Positions 53,073 to 61,640 of a DNA stretch of 64,000 nucleotides are shown piece by piece. How positions within the stretch are numbered: the first letter of the stretch is position 1; every line of letters begins with the position of its first letter. The notes beneath the pieces are model-generated. The model ran no database searches. It was given only the letters and a program-made list of their open reading frames with translations, and was not told the DNA's origin. Source of the DNA: Reyranella sp. (GTDB lineage: Bacteria > Pseudomonadota > Alphaproteobacteria > Reyranellales > Reyranellaceae); NCBI RefSeq assembly GCF_017305915.1, contig NZ_JAFKJN010000009.1, positions 186,001 through 250,000 of the forward strand, read 5' to 3'. The position numbers and the translations under genes were made by a program.

Positions 53073-53251
53073 GCGCCCACCGGACAGCACGGGCCCACGC
53101 TGTCAAGGCGTGCGTCCGCACCAAACGTCCCGCCTCGCAGGGCGCTGCCATGATGACGACGCCCGATTCTTCCGCGCCCCGTCAGGCATTGCGCACGAGG
53201 GGCTTCAGCAATGCGGCCCCTGCTGTCATCCATCAATTGCAGGAGAGCGCC

Positions 53252-53746
53252 ATGCCAGACGGATCGACCTTCAATCGTCAAATCGACTTCGCGTCGGTGC
53301 GCAAGCAAACAATCACGTCGCACGCAGTGCGCGTCCCTGACGAGGACATGGCCCCCCGGTACGAGAGGGACGAGTGGCTTGGCATCATCCGCGAGACGAA
53401 CCCCATCAAAGGCTCGGACTGGGTATTCGTCTCCAGCGGCGCCGTCGTGACTATCGGGCAAGTCGTCGGCTGGTCTGCCGAGACATGGCATGTCGGTCAG
53501 TGGCGCGGCGGAACGGTGCTAATTGTCCGGCGACTGTCGCGCCGGCGATGGCACCCCTTCGGGTGGGTTCGCTGGCGCTGCTGCATGGACAACGAATACT
53601 ACGACGCGGTCGCGCTGGGCGATGCTGAGCGAGCGACCGCTATTCAGCTGGCGATCGGGGGAAAGGGTCCATGGCCGAGGCCGCTCAGTCCACGCCGTCG
53701 TCGTCAGATCCCTCGCATCATGGTCCTGCGGGGGTATGGCCAGTGA
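53252..53746 (+). CDS. Small protein with S24-like segment, unknown function
   Basis: A 164-residue protein. AVRVPDEDMAPRYERDEWLG recalls the serine region of LexA/S24 repressor C-terminal domains (VxGDSMxPxYxxGD), but the serine is replaced by aspartate, so it is at best inactive. WVFVSSGAVVTIGQVVGW continues in a similar beta-rich way, and the C-terminus is basic. AGGAGAG precedes ATG 53252. It overlaps the next gene by 76 bases in another frame, typical of compact mobile-element genes. Confidence 0.5.
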   Translation: MPDGSTFNRQIDFASVRKQTITSHAVRVPDEDMAPRYERDEWLGIIRETNPIKGSDWVFVSSGAVVTIGQVVGWSAETWHVGQWRGGTVLIVRRLSRRRWHPFGWVRWRCCMDNEYYDAVALGDAERATAIQLAIGGKGPWPRPLSPRRRRQIPRIMVLRGYGQ

Positions 53747-54093
53747 CGCGGCCGTATCGTCTTAAGCCTGTGGCGACCCTCCCGGCGCCACCGGCGGGCC
53801 GCCGGTGCAGGGCGATGCGTCAGCGCCACGCGCTACGCTTCCTGGCTGAGCATGCCGACCTGATCTTTGCCGAGGGTATGGCCTGGCTGCTGACGTCAGC
53901 CCCGCCCGAGCTGGTCGACATGCTGGCTTGTCTCGACGCTGACAAGGCTGACCTCGAGCCGGACGTCGATGCCGAGCCCGACCACGAAGGCGGTGACAAC
54001 TTCGGACCTGAGGGCGGCTGGCGTCATGCTGCAGAGCTGCGACCGTCGCGCATCGTCCACACCAGCGCGACGGACTGGCGGCGCATCCGCTGA
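53671..54093 (+). CDS. Small acidic-tailed mobile-element protein
   Basis: A 140-residue protein. The centre is helical (RFLAEHADLIFAEGMAWLLT, PELVDMLACLDADKADLEPD) and is followed by the acidic stretch VDAEPDHEGGDN. Short alphaproteobacterial phage and island proteins of the pattern LDxxDGDxDLEP...DxDREGD look alike; no function is known. ATG 53671 has AAAGGGT upstream. It overlaps the preceding gene. Confidence 0.5.
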   Translation: MAEAAQSTPSSSDPSHHGPAGVWPVTRPYRLKPVATLPAPPAGRRCRAMRQRHALRFLAEHADLIFAEGMAWLLTSAPPELVDMLACLDADKADLEPDVDAEPDHEGGDNFGPEGGWRHAAELRPSRIVHTSATDWRRIR

Positions 54094-54146
54094 CCGCCGG
54101 GTGCGTCGACCTTGGCCCCGGCCTCGCGCCGGGGCATCCTTTGTGG

Positions 54147-54460
54147 ATGAAGGGTCTGCTGCTCTTGAATGCAGAGAAGGCACGGCGCTTCCTCGGGGTG
54201 TCCGAGCGCGGCATGCGCGACTTGGTGAAGAAGGGCCTACCCTTCATCAAGGTCGGCCGGCGGAAGATGTTCCTGGCCGCCGACATGGCCGCGTGGATCA
54301 GTGATCAGGCGAGGTGTCCGAAGAGATGCTCAATCTTCTCGAGGGTGCTGCCGAACGCCTCGAGGTTCGCCTGCAGTTCGTGCGGGAGGCGCTTCGTCGA
54401 TCGGTCGCCGCGACCGGCTACCGGCTTTGCCGTGAAGCAGCGAAGGCACAATCGGCGTAG
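54147..54460 (+). pseudogene. Excisionase-like HTH protein with frameshift
   Basis: ATG 54147 opens LLLLNAEKARRFLGVSERGM followed by VKKGLPFIKVGRRKMFLAAD, an excisionase/AlpA-type winged HTH. After about residue 55 the frame loses protein character and would overlap the 3' end of the antitoxin gene; a shifted frame continues SEEMLNLLEGAAERLEVRLQ and stops at TAG 54458-54460. I infer one gene with a frameshift near 54310. As a recombination directionality factor it would fit the island's end. Confidence 0.5.
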
Positions 54461-54564
54461 CCGCCTCGATCGCTCTGGCGATGGCTTCCCCTCGGCCATC
54501 GCCGCAGTTCCCTCCCCAAAGCGACGCCCAGCCAAGGCGAAGGCCGATGTATGGCGCGACCGGC

Positions 54565-54897
54565 CTATGCTGCCTTGCGCGTGCGCGCGACCTTCCTGCG
54601 GCCACCGCTTGCCTTCCCGGGCCGCGCCGACAGCCTGAAGTCCAGCGTCTTCAGGACGCCGAGCAAGGTCGACAGCTTCGGGTCGCCCTTGGCGCTGAAC
54701 GCCTTGTAGAGGGCCTCTCTGGTGACGCCGGCGCCGCGGGCCACTTCGGACATACCGCGAGCCCGCGCGATGGTGCCGAGCGCATTGGCGATGTAGACGG
54801 CATCGCCGCTGGCGAGCGCGTCGTTGAGCAAGTCCGCCTGGTCCTCGGGGTTGGCGAGGTGCTCAGCCGGATCGAACGGGAGGGTCTTGGTTGCCAT
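54565..54897 (-). CDS. HigA-like antitoxin (HI1420-type addiction module antidote)
   Basis: A 110-residue HTH protein: LPFDPAEHLANPEDQADLLN, DALASGDAVYIANALGTIAR and GMSEVARGAGVTREALYKAF (helix-turn-helix), with a basic C-terminal tail GGRRKVARTRKAA. It is the downstream partner of the toxin at 54925, in toxin-antitoxin order. ATG 54897 is preceded by GGAG; the ATG at 54909 has none. It neutralises the toxin and represses the promoter at 55222. Confidence 0.87.
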   Translation of the reverse strand: MATKTLPFDPAEHLANPEDQADLLNDALASGDAVYIANALGTIARARGMSEVARGAGVTREALYKAFSAKGDPKLSTLLGVLKTLDFRLSARPGKASGGRRKVARTRKAA

Positions 54898-54924
54898 ACT
54901 GGTCTCCATCGTGGTTGGGCGGCC

Positions 54925-55215
54925 TCAGAGACCGGCCGCCAGTTCCTTCGCCCGCCGGATGTCCGCCGCCTGGGTGCTCTTGTCGCCGCCGCACAGCAGG
55001 ATGACGAGGGCCTTGCCCCGCTGCACGAAGTAGAGCCGGTAGCCGGGACCGAAGTTGATCCGCAGTTCCGAGACCCCTTCGCCCACCGGCTTCACGTCGC
55101 CCAGCAATCCCGATTGAACGCGCACCATGCGCTGGGCGACCTTCGCCGCGGCCTTGGCGTCCCGAAGCGACTTGAGCCACCCGGCGAACGCTTCAGTCTG
55201 GCGGACCTCGATCAT
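54925..55215 (-). CDS. RelE/HigB-like toxin (Gp49 family)
   Basis: A 96-residue toxin: EVRQTEAFAGWLKSLRDAKA, GDVKPVGEGVSELRINFGPG, YRLYFVQRGKALVILLCGGD and KSTQAADIRRAKELAAGL, the standard DUF891/RelE layout with conserved Arg and Tyr residues. Such toxins cleave mRNA on the ribosome. It heads a bicistronic operon with its antitoxin 27 bases downstream, controlled by an inverted repeat just upstream. Toxin-antitoxin pairs often stabilise islands. Confidence 0.9.
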   Translation of the reverse strand: MIEVRQTEAFAGWLKSLRDAKAAAKVAQRMVRVQSGLLGDVKPVGEGVSELRINFGPGYRLYFVQRGKALVILLCGGDKSTQAADIRRAKELAAGL

Positions 55216-55221
55216 GTGTTA

Positions 55222-55257
55222 ACTGTAGTTCACAGATTGATATGTGTCAACTACAGT
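55222..55257. promoter_or_regulatory. Toxin-antitoxin operator
   Basis: ACTGTAGTT (55222-55230) and its exact complement AACTACAGT (55249-55257) flank 18 bases containing TTGATATG, directly before the toxin ATG (55215). It is the expected autorepression site. Confidence 0.65.
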
Positions 55258-55293
55258 TCACGTTTTGGGCCTTCGCTCTCGGACCTATTTCCA

Positions 55294-55604
55294 TTAACCA
55301 AAACGCCGCCAGCCGCCTTTGCCGCCCTGATCTCCGATGCCAGCCGCACCTCTCGGGCGATTGCATGGATGCTTCCCGGCCCGGATCTGGGCAGCGCCAC
55401 TGCGCGGGGTCGGCACTGGCTGGCGCTCGGCCTCGATCAGCTGGGCCAAGTCCCGCTCAGTGAGCCGCGCCAGCCGGCCGCGGCCGATGGTACCGATGCC
55501 GTGCTCTGCCAGCTGCGCTGCAGCGTGCGCACCGACCACTGCAGCCGATCGGCCGCTTGGGCGAGCGTCAGCAGGCGGTCAGGCGGAAGCTGCGTCGGGG
55601 CCAT
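55294..55604 (-). pseudogene. HTH_17/excisionase-like protein, one-base frameshift
   Basis: ATG 55604 opens APTQLPPDRLLTLAQAADRL followed by QWSVRTLQR; one base is then missing, and the next frame continues QLAEHGIGTIGRGRLARLTE and RDLAQLIEAERQ, ending at 55294. Joined, these make a 103-residue excisionase-type HTH. Located 140 bases from attR, it resembles the directionality factors that lie at island ends. Stop or sequencing error cannot be separated. Confidence 0.5.
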
Positions 55605-55744
55605 CGACGCCCACCCTACCCTGAGGTAAGGGTCGGGCCATGCCTCAGGCTGGCATTTGCGAGAGGGTAGACGAGGGGGGTATATCCGATGGGCCTTGAT
55701 AAAATATCAACAAATACGAGATTTTGTCCTGCGTTGTCGGCGGA

Positions 55745-55759
55745 CACCCTCTCCGCCAG
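55745..55759 (+). repeat. Right attachment repeat (attR)
   Basis: CACCCTCTCCGCCAG, identical and co-oriented with the tRNA-Ser 3' end at 3272-3286, without any other tRNA part. Chromosomal housekeeping genes begin about 75 bases further on. A chance second copy of a given 15-mer in 64 kb has a probability near 1 in 10,000. Confidence 0.8.
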
Positions 55760-55831
55760 TTAGCTGCTCCATCGCTTCCCGAAAAACGCAACCGCTGACG
55801 AGCAGGCCAGGGCGGATTGGCGGGGATGTTC

Positions 55832-57157
55832 ATGACCATCGAGCCGGTGCCTCATGTCGTGATCGTCGGCGCGGGCTTCGGCGGCCTGATGGCCGCCAAG
55901 GCGCTGGCGCACACGCCGGTGCGGATCACCCTGATCGACCGGCGTAACCATCATCTCTTCCAGCCGCTGCTCTACCAGGTGGCGACGGCCGGGCTGGCTC
56001 CGGCGCAGATCGCCGCGCCGATCCGCGCCGTGTTCCGCCACCAGAAGAACGCGACCGTGCTGCTCGGCGAGGTGACCTCCGTCGATCTCGACCGTCAGGA
56101 AATCGTCGCGGAACACAAGCGCGAGCCGTTCGACTACCTCGTGATCGCCACCGGCGCGCATCATTCGTATTTCGGGCGCGACGACTGGGCGCCGTTCGCG
56201 CCGGGCCTGAAGTCGCTCGAGGATGCGATCGAGATCCGCCGCCGCATCCTGCTCGCCTTCGAGTTCGCCGAGACCGAGGAGGATCCCGCCGAGCGGCACC
56301 GCCTCATGACCTTCGTGGTCGTCGGCGCCGGCCCGACCGGGGTCGAGATGGCGGGCGCCATCGCCGAGATCGCGCGCCGCACCCTGCGCGACGAGTTCCG
56401 CAACTTCGATCCGGGTGAAGCCCGGGTGGTGCTGGCCGACGCCGGCTCGCGCGTGCTGCCGAGCTTCCCCGAAGCGCTCTCGCGGGACGCCCAGCGGCGC
56501 CTGGAGAAGCTGGGCGTCGAGGTTCATCTCAACGCGGCCGCGACGGCGTGCAGCGACGAAGGCGTCGTCATCGGCCAGACCGAGATCGCCGCACGCACCG
56601 TCATCTGGGCGGCGGGCGTGGCTGCATCGCCCGCGGCGCGCTGGCTGGGCGCCGACGCCGACCGCGCCGGCCGCGTCAAGGTCGGCCCGGATCTCAGCGT
56701 CGCCGGCCATGCCAATGTCTTCGTCATCGGCGACACCGCGAGCGCCAGCGACGCCCAGGGCAGGCCGCTGCCCGGCCTGGCCCCCGTCGCCAAGCAGCAG
56801 GGCGCCCATGTCGCGCGGGTGATCGCGGCGCGGGTGGCACGGCGCCCGGTGCCCAAGCCGTTCGTCTATACGAGCTTCGGCAATCTCGCCACGATCGGCC
56901 GCAAGGCGGCGGTCATCGACTTCGGCCGGCTGCGGCTCACCGGCTTTGCGGCGTGGCTGCTGTGGTGCGTCGCCCACATCTTCTTCCTGATCGGCTTCCG
57001 CAATCGCATCACCGTCGCCCTCGACTGGTCGTGGGCCTATCTCAATTTTTCGCACGGCTCGCGGCTGATCATCGGATCGACCCATTGGCCGCCCGCGCAA
57101 GGGACGCCGGCGGCCACCGTCAGGCCGATGCCGCCGCGCCACACGGTGAGCTCATGA
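55832..57157 (+). CDS. ndh: Type II NADH dehydrogenase
   Basis: A 441-residue NDH-2: FAD motif HVVIVGAGFGGLMAAKAL, HHLFQPLLYQVATAGLAPAQ, NADH motif FVVVGAGPTGVEMAGAIAEI, AAGVAASPAARWLG and VFVIGDTAS. The C-terminal amphipathic helices (WLLWCVAHIFFLIGFRNRIT) attach it to the membrane, where it passes electrons from NADH to quinone without pumping protons. ATG 55832 gives the usual short lead and has GGCGGGG upstream. First gene of the right core region. Confidence 0.92.
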   Translation: MTIEPVPHVVIVGAGFGGLMAAKALAHTPVRITLIDRRNHHLFQPLLYQVATAGLAPAQIAAPIRAVFRHQKNATVLLGEVTSVDLDRQEIVAEHKREPFDYLVIATGAHHSYFGRDDWAPFAPGLKSLEDAIEIRRRILLAFEFAETEEDPAERHRLMTFVVVGAGPTGVEMAGAIAEIARRTLRDEFRNFDPGEARVVLADAGSRVLPSFPEALSRDAQRRLEKLGVEVHLNAAATACSDEGVVIGQTEIAARTVIWAAGVAASPAARWLGADADRAGRVKVGPDLSVAGHANVFVIGDTASASDAQGRPLPGLAPVAKQQGAHVARVIAARVARRPVPKPFVYTSFGNLATIGRKAAVIDFGRLRLTGFAAWLLWCVAHIFFLIGFRNRITVALDWSWAYLNFSHGSRLIIGSTHWPPAQGTPAATVRPMPPRHTVSS

Positions 57158-57240
57158 CCCGTCGAGCGAGATCGAGGAACGCCTGCGGTGCCGCCCCCTC
57201 CAGCGTGACCTCCTGCGCGCCGCGCGGCAGGAGGACCGCG

Positions 57241-57777
57241 TCACTCGGCGGCGACCGGCTCCTTTGCCCGCATTGCCGCGAACTTCGCCTGGGCCCGCGC
57301 GCGGCGCTCGTCGAACTTGGCGAGCCGGCGCGGCGGATGGCGGTGCACGACGTTGTCGGCCTCGCCGGGGTTCTTCTGCGAGCCGGCCCAGCCATGCGCG
57401 GCGATGTCGAAGATGATGCCGTTGAGGTCGGTGTGCTTGATCTCGTAGCCGTGCGGGTTGTCGGGGTCGCCCATGATCCAGGTGGCACCATTGTCGCGCA
57501 CGATCTTGCCCTGCTCGACCACGTCATCGCACCAGAAGCCGAGGTGGTGGATACCGACATAGTCCTTGCCGGTGCCCTGCGAGGCCTCGTCGCTCTTGAA
57601 CTTCAGGATGGCGAGGTTGACCACGCCGTCGGTCAGGAACACGCCCTCGGCCAACGGGCCGTCGAGCTCGACGACCTCGTCCAGGCCCATGGCCTGCTTG
57701 TAGAACTCCGCGGTCTCCCACGGATCTTCGACGCTGAGCGCGATGTGACGGATGCGGCCTTTGGTCTGCGCAGTCAT
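57241..57777 (-). CDS. VOC (glyoxalase) family protein
   Basis: A 178-residue protein with two beta-alpha-beta-beta-beta modules: RIRHIALSVEDPWETAEFYK, VFLTDGVVNLAILKFK, VGIHHLGFWCDDVVEQGKIV and YEIKHTDLNGIIFDIAAHGW. The histidines near residues 12 and 85 and an acidic residue near the end can bind a divalent metal. The substrate is unknown; relatives are annotated lactoylglutathione lyase-like. ATG 57777 follows GGGAG. The upstream gap 57778-58047 has no gene. Confidence 0.85.
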   Translation of the reverse strand: MTAQTKGRIRHIALSVEDPWETAEFYKQAMGLDEVVELDGPLAEGVFLTDGVVNLAILKFKSDEASQGTGKDYVGIHHLGFWCDDVVEQGKIVRDNGATWIMGDPDNPHGYEIKHTDLNGIIFDIAAHGWAGSQKNPGEADNVVHRHPPRRLAKFDERRARAQAKFAAMRAKEPVAAE

Positions 57778-58047
57778 GAAGGTGCTCCCTTCCATCAGCC
57801 ATTCAACCGACAGTGTAGCGGAGGTTTGGCCTGTGGATAAGCCCTCGTGCGGGATACTCATTATGGGCAATGGAATGCGAATCGCCTCTTGATTCCCTTG
57901 CCGAAAAATCCCGTCCAATGCCCAAAATAGGAGTCTGTGCCGATCCCAGGCAGAGTCGTGCACATGATGAGCAAGCACGATTGGGACGCCGCTCCTGGAA
58001 ATGGTGGGAGTGGCGAAAAACGGCCAAAACCGCCGAAACCGGCAGCC

Positions 58048-59247
58048 TTACTTCGGGAGGACGCCGAGCGCCTTGAGCTTCGCGATCTCGTCGGCGGCGT
58101 AGCCGGCGTCGCGCAGCACCGCCTCCGAATGCTGGCCCACGGCAGGCGCGCGCACCGGCGCGACTTTGGTCTCGCCGTCGATATGGAAGGGGCTCGACAC
58201 GGTCAGATTCGCACCGTCGGCGAACGGCACCAGGGCGCCAATCTTGCGCGCCTGGGGGTCGTCGCCCGCTTCATCGACCGTGCAGACCGGGCCGAACGTC
58301 ACGCCCGCCTTCTCGAGGATCGGCCGCCACTCGCTGAGATCGCGCTTGGCGAAGACCTCGTCGAGGATTTCGGTCAGGGCCTTGTGGTTCGCGAGTCGCG
58401 CCGGTTGCGTGGCGAAGCGCGGATCCTGCACGAGGTACTCCATGTCGACCGCCTCGAGGAAACCCGCGAGCTGCCGCGCCTCGTTGTGCAGCGCCATCAG
58501 GAACCAGCGGCCGTCGCGACAGCGATAGTGATTGGCGAGTGCCCTCGGCGTGTCGACCCGGGGCGGCCGGTGCGCGACGTGCTCGCCGAACAGCCGGTTC
58601 TGCACGTAGCAGCCGTTGGCCCACAGGCCGTTCTGCAGCAGCGAGGTCTGCGCGACGCCGCCCTTGCCCGTGCGCTCGCGGCGATAGAGCGCCGTCACGA
58701 TGGCGGCATAGAGCCCGGTGGCCGTCGGATGATCGCCCATGCCGGGCATCGAGCGGACCGGCTCGGTCTCCTCGCCGTCTCGCACCATGTCCATCAGGCC
58801 GGTGCGCGCCCAGTAGGCGGTTGCGTCGAAGCCCGTGCGGGCCGCCTCGGCGCCGGCCTCGCCATAGGCCGAGATCGAGCCGTAGACGAGGCGCGGGTTG
58901 ATCGTGAGCAAGTCGGCGGCGGCGATCTTCAGGCGCTCGCGCACCGGCAATGGGAAGTTGGTGATGAAGACGTCGGTCGAGGCGATCAGCCGCTGCAACA
59001 CGGCGAGACCTTCGGAATGCTTGAGATCGATCGCGAGGCTGCGTTTGTTGCGCGACGTCAGCTGCCACCAGTAGTCGGTCGTCTTGCCCGGCACCGGCGG
59101 CGAGGCCCGCCACGGATCTCCGGCGCCCGGCGGCTCGATCTTGATCACCTCGGCGCCGAAGTCCGAGAGGATCGTTGCCGCGGCGGGGCCCGCGATCCAG
59201 CTCGCACAATCAATGACGCGCAGACCGGCGAATATTCCATCAGCCAT
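58048..59247 (-). CDS. CaiB/BaiF family CoA-transferase
   Basis: A 399-residue class III CoA-transferase: GLRVIDCASWIAGPAAATIL, LSDFGAEVIKIEPPGAGDPW, NKRSLAIDLKHSEGLAVLQR and TGFDATAYWARTGLMDM, with the conserved aspartate in this last region as nucleophile. It moves CoA between carboxylic acids; the substrate is not evident. It is divergent from the SDR gene and near a tripartite transporter binding protein, consistent with catabolism of organic acids. Confidence 0.92.
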   Translation of the reverse strand: MADGIFAGLRVIDCASWIAGPAAATILSDFGAEVIKIEPPGAGDPWRASPPVPGKTTDYWWQLTSRNKRSLAIDLKHSEGLAVLQRLIASTDVFITNFPLPVRERLKIAAADLLTINPRLVYGSISAYGEAGAEAARTGFDATAYWARTGLMDMVRDGEETEPVRSMPGMGDHPTATGLYAAIVTALYRRERTGKGGVAQTSLLQNGLWANGCYVQNRLFGEHVAHRPPRVDTPRALANHYRCRDGRWFLMALHNEARQLAGFLEAVDMEYLVQDPRFATQPARLANHKALTEILDEVFAKRDLSEWRPILEKAGVTFGPVCTVDEAGDDPQARKIGALVPFADGANLTVSSPFHIDGETKVAPVRAPAVGQHSEAVLRDAGYAADEIAKLKALGVLPK

Positions 59248-59314
59248 CGGACGTTTCCCTCGTTGAGCGCTATCCTAACCAAGGTCGCGCGCCAAAATAG
59301 GGGAGGAATTCAGG

Positions 59315-60169
59315 ATGGCCGGGAAGCGAAACGGCAAGGGCAAGCCGGTGGCCGTGGTGATCGGCGCCACCTCGAAATGGCAGGCGGACGGCCGCAACAC
59401 CAAGCTGGCCCACGGCAAGCCGGTGGACGACAGCACCCTGCCGGTCGGCATCCGCTGGGGCGTCGGCGGCGCGATCGCCCAGAAATTCGCGAAGGAAGGC
59501 TTCTTTGTCGCCCTGACGACCCGCAGCCAGGCCAACGCCTCGGGCCTCGCCGCGGCGATCGGCGAGCAGGGCGGGGACTGCATGATCGTCGAGCTCGATC
59601 TCTCCAAACAGGAGTCGATCGCGGGCGCCTTCGCCACGATCCGGGCCGATGCCGGCGATCCGCATGTCCTGGTCTACAATGCGGGCTATCTCGAAGGCCG
59701 CGACCTGCCGCCGGAGAAGGAGCTGCTCGAGCACATCCCGGTCGAGCTGTTCGACACCACGCAGCACATCGCCTGCCGCGGTCCCTTCCTGGTCGCCAAG
59801 GAAGTCCTGCCGGCCATGCGCAAGCGCGGCGAGGGCTCGTTCTTCTTCTCCAACAATGCGAGCTCGCTGCGCGGGCGCAAGCGCATGACCGGGCAGTCTC
59901 TCTACTATCCAAGGGTGATGATGCGCACTCTGGCGCAGGTCCTCACCGAGGAATATTCCGAGCACGGTGTGCATGTCGCCAACATCGTGATCGATGGGCT
60001 GATCGATTCGCCCGGCACTCACGCCCTGGCGAGAGCGCGCGAGAATCCGGACTTGGTCATAAACCCGGTGAAGATCGCCGAGGCGTTCTACTATCTGCAC
60101 ACGCAAGACCGCTCGTGCTGGACGCACGAGCTGCAGCTGACGCCGTTCCCGACCAAGCCCAGCTACTGA
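59315..60169 (+). CDS. SDR-family protein with altered active site
   Basis: A 284-residue Rossmann protein: VAVVIGATSKW start, GGAIAQKFAKEGFFVALTTR, VLVYNAGYLEG (NAG motif), FFFSNNASSLRGRKRM and SLYYPRVMMRTLAQVLTEEY. Where classical SDRs have YxxxK, this protein reads Y-Y-P-R-V, so the catalytic lysine seems to be missing. An insertion of about 25 residues (ADGRNTKLAHGKPVDD) splits the glycine motif region. Oxidoreductase activity is therefore uncertain. Confidence 0.82.
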   Translation: MAGKRNGKGKPVAVVIGATSKWQADGRNTKLAHGKPVDDSTLPVGIRWGVGGAIAQKFAKEGFFVALTTRSQANASGLAAAIGEQGGDCMIVELDLSKQESIAGAFATIRADAGDPHVLVYNAGYLEGRDLPPEKELLEHIPVELFDTTQHIACRGPFLVAKEVLPAMRKRGEGSFFFSNNASSLRGRKRMTGQSLYYPRVMMRTLAQVLTEEYSEHGVHVANIVIDGLIDSPGTHALARARENPDLVINPVKIAEAFYYLHTQDRSCWTHELQLTPFPTKPSY

Positions 60170-60174
60170 CGGGC

Positions 60175-60360
60175 TTACTCCAGGCGGATGCCCGCCTGCT
60201 TGATGATCGTGCGCCACTTGGCGATCTCGCCGGCGATGAAGCCGGGCAGGCGGTCGGGTGGCACGCGGTCGGCCGCGACCGGTTCGGCGCCGAGGACGCG
60301 AAGCGCGATCGCGACGATCGCGGCGATCATCGCACTGAGAAGACAGGCGATGCGCTTCAT
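60175..60360 (-). pseudogene. Internally deleted TctC/Bug-type binding protein
   Basis: A 61-codon frame with a signal-peptide-like N-terminus (RIACLLSAMIAAIVAIALRV) joined to LPGFIAGEIAKWRTIIKQAG, the C-terminal helix of Bug-type solute-binding proteins. The whole ligand-binding body is missing. It lies 12 bases after the intact paralogue on the same strand, so it is likely the leftover of a tandem copy. Confidence 0.55.
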
Positions 60361-60372
60361 TCGAGCTGTCCT

Positions 60373-61335
60373 TCATTCCATCCGGATGCCGGAGTCGACG
60401 ATCAGCTTCTTCCAGACCTCGGTCTCGCGGGCGATGTGATTGGCGGCCTCTTCGCGCGAGCTGGCGAGCGTCACCATGCCCTGCTGGGCGTAGGCCGCGC
60501 GCACCTCGTCGGCGGTCAGGGCCTTGGTCAGCAGCGCGTGCAGGCTGGAGACGATCGGCTCGGGAACCTTCGACGACACGACCAGCGCATACCAGTTGGT
60601 CGCGGCATAGCCGGGGAAGCCGGACTGGGCGATGGTCGGGACATCGGGATCGAGCGGCGTGCGATGCGGACCGGTGAGGGCGAGCGCACGGATGCGGCCC
60701 TCGCGCACCAGGCTGCTCGCGGTCGGGCCGCTGGCCATCACCGAGGCGAGATGGCCCGCCACGAGGTCGTTCATCGCGGGTCCCCCGCCGCGAAACGGCA
60801 CGTGGTTCAGCTTCGCGCCACTGCGCACCCGCAGCAGCTCGCCGGCGAGATGGCCGGCGCTGCCGACGCCCGAGGTGCCGTAGTCGATGCCGTCGGGCCG
60901 CCGTCCCAATTCGAGATAGTCGGCGAGCGTGTGCGCCGGCACCTTGGGATGCACCACCAGCACGTTGGAGAAATCGACCGCCAGGCACACCGGCGCGATG
61001 TCGGTCGGCGGATGGTAGCCCGCGTCCTTCATCGCATAGGGATTGACCGTGAGCATGCCGACACTGGCCAGCAGCACGGTGTGGCCGTCGGGCGGCGCGC
61101 GCAGCGCCTCGCGCACCGAGATGGTGCCGGCGCCGCCGGGCTTGTTGTCGACCATGACGGTGAGGCCGCTGCTGCGGCTCAGCTCCTGCGCCAGGATGCG
61201 CGCCACGGTGTCGAGGCCGCCGCCGGGCGGCGTGCCGACCACGATGCGCAACGGCTTCGACGGAAACGACTGCGCCGCCGCGGCGGGCAGCAGGCCGGCG
61301 GCGGCGAGGGCGCGGACCAGCGATCGCCGCCGCAT
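60373..61335 (-). CDS. Tripartite tricarboxylate transporter substrate-binding protein (Bug/TctC)
   Basis: A 320-residue periplasmic binding protein with an N-terminal signal peptide (RRRSLVRALAAAGLLPAAAA). Bug-family features: KPLRIVVGTPPGGGLDTVAR, VMVDNKPGGAGTISVREALR, YGTSGVGSAGHLAGELLR, HVPFRGGGPAMNDLVAGHLA and a C-terminal EVWKKLIVDSGIRME. It binds a carboxylate of unknown identity. No TctAB membrane genes are next to it, as is common for Bug proteins. Its ATG directly follows the stop of the next upstream gene. Confidence 0.92.
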   Translation of the reverse strand: MRRRSLVRALAAAGLLPAAAAQSFPSKPLRIVVGTPPGGGLDTVARILAQELSRSSGLTVMVDNKPGGAGTISVREALRAPPDGHTVLLASVGMLTVNPYAMKDAGYHPPTDIAPVCLAVDFSNVLVVHPKVPAHTLADYLELGRRPDGIDYGTSGVGSAGHLAGELLRVRSGAKLNHVPFRGGGPAMNDLVAGHLASVMASGPTASSLVREGRIRALALTGPHRTPLDPDVPTIAQSGFPGYAATNWYALVVSSKVPEPIVSSLHALLTKALTADEVRAAYAQQGMVTLASSREEAANHIARETEVWKKLIVDSGIRME

Positions 61336-61632
61336 CTATTGCGGCGTCAGCGACGGGTTGCGGTCGCAGAACTTGTCGTTTTCCTTGGCGATCCAGGCCG
61401 GGCGCCGGCCGGCTACCTCGGTGCAGGTGGTCAGAGTCGGCTGCCGCGAGCAGAACGCGGCGCCGATCGAATAGAGCTGGCCCGCCCAGAGACAGTAGCT
61501 GTCACGGTCCTCTTTGGTCAGCCCGGCATAGTCGCCGGTGATCCGCAGGATCGGACGTTGTGCGGCTGGCTGCTCCTGTGCCATCGCCGCGCAGGGAAGC
61601 ATGACGACGAGGAGGGCTGTCAGTGCACGCAT
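61336..61632 (-). CDS. Secreted four-cysteine protein of unknown function
   Basis: A 98-residue protein with signal peptide (RALTALLVVMLPCAAMAQ) and a mature part with four cysteines: RDSYCLWAGQLYSIGAAFCS, TTCTEVAGRRPAWIAKEND, KFCDRNPSL. Two disulfides are plausible in the periplasm. It lies directly before the Bug-type gene and after the alcohol dehydrogenase gene on the same strand, so all may be one operon. I do not recognise the family. Confidence 0.7.
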   Translation of the reverse strand: MRALTALLVVMLPCAAMAQEQPAAQRPILRITGDYAGLTKEDRDSYCLWAGQLYSIGAAFCSRQPTLTTCTEVAGRRPAWIAKENDKFCDRNPSLTPQ

Positions 61633-61640
61633 GTTATGCC

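Noticed and set aside
55760..57142. A 460-codon minus-strand frame opposite ndh
   Set aside because: The NADH dehydrogenase on the plus strand explains the region fully; the opposite frame is arginine/histidine-rich and has no motif.
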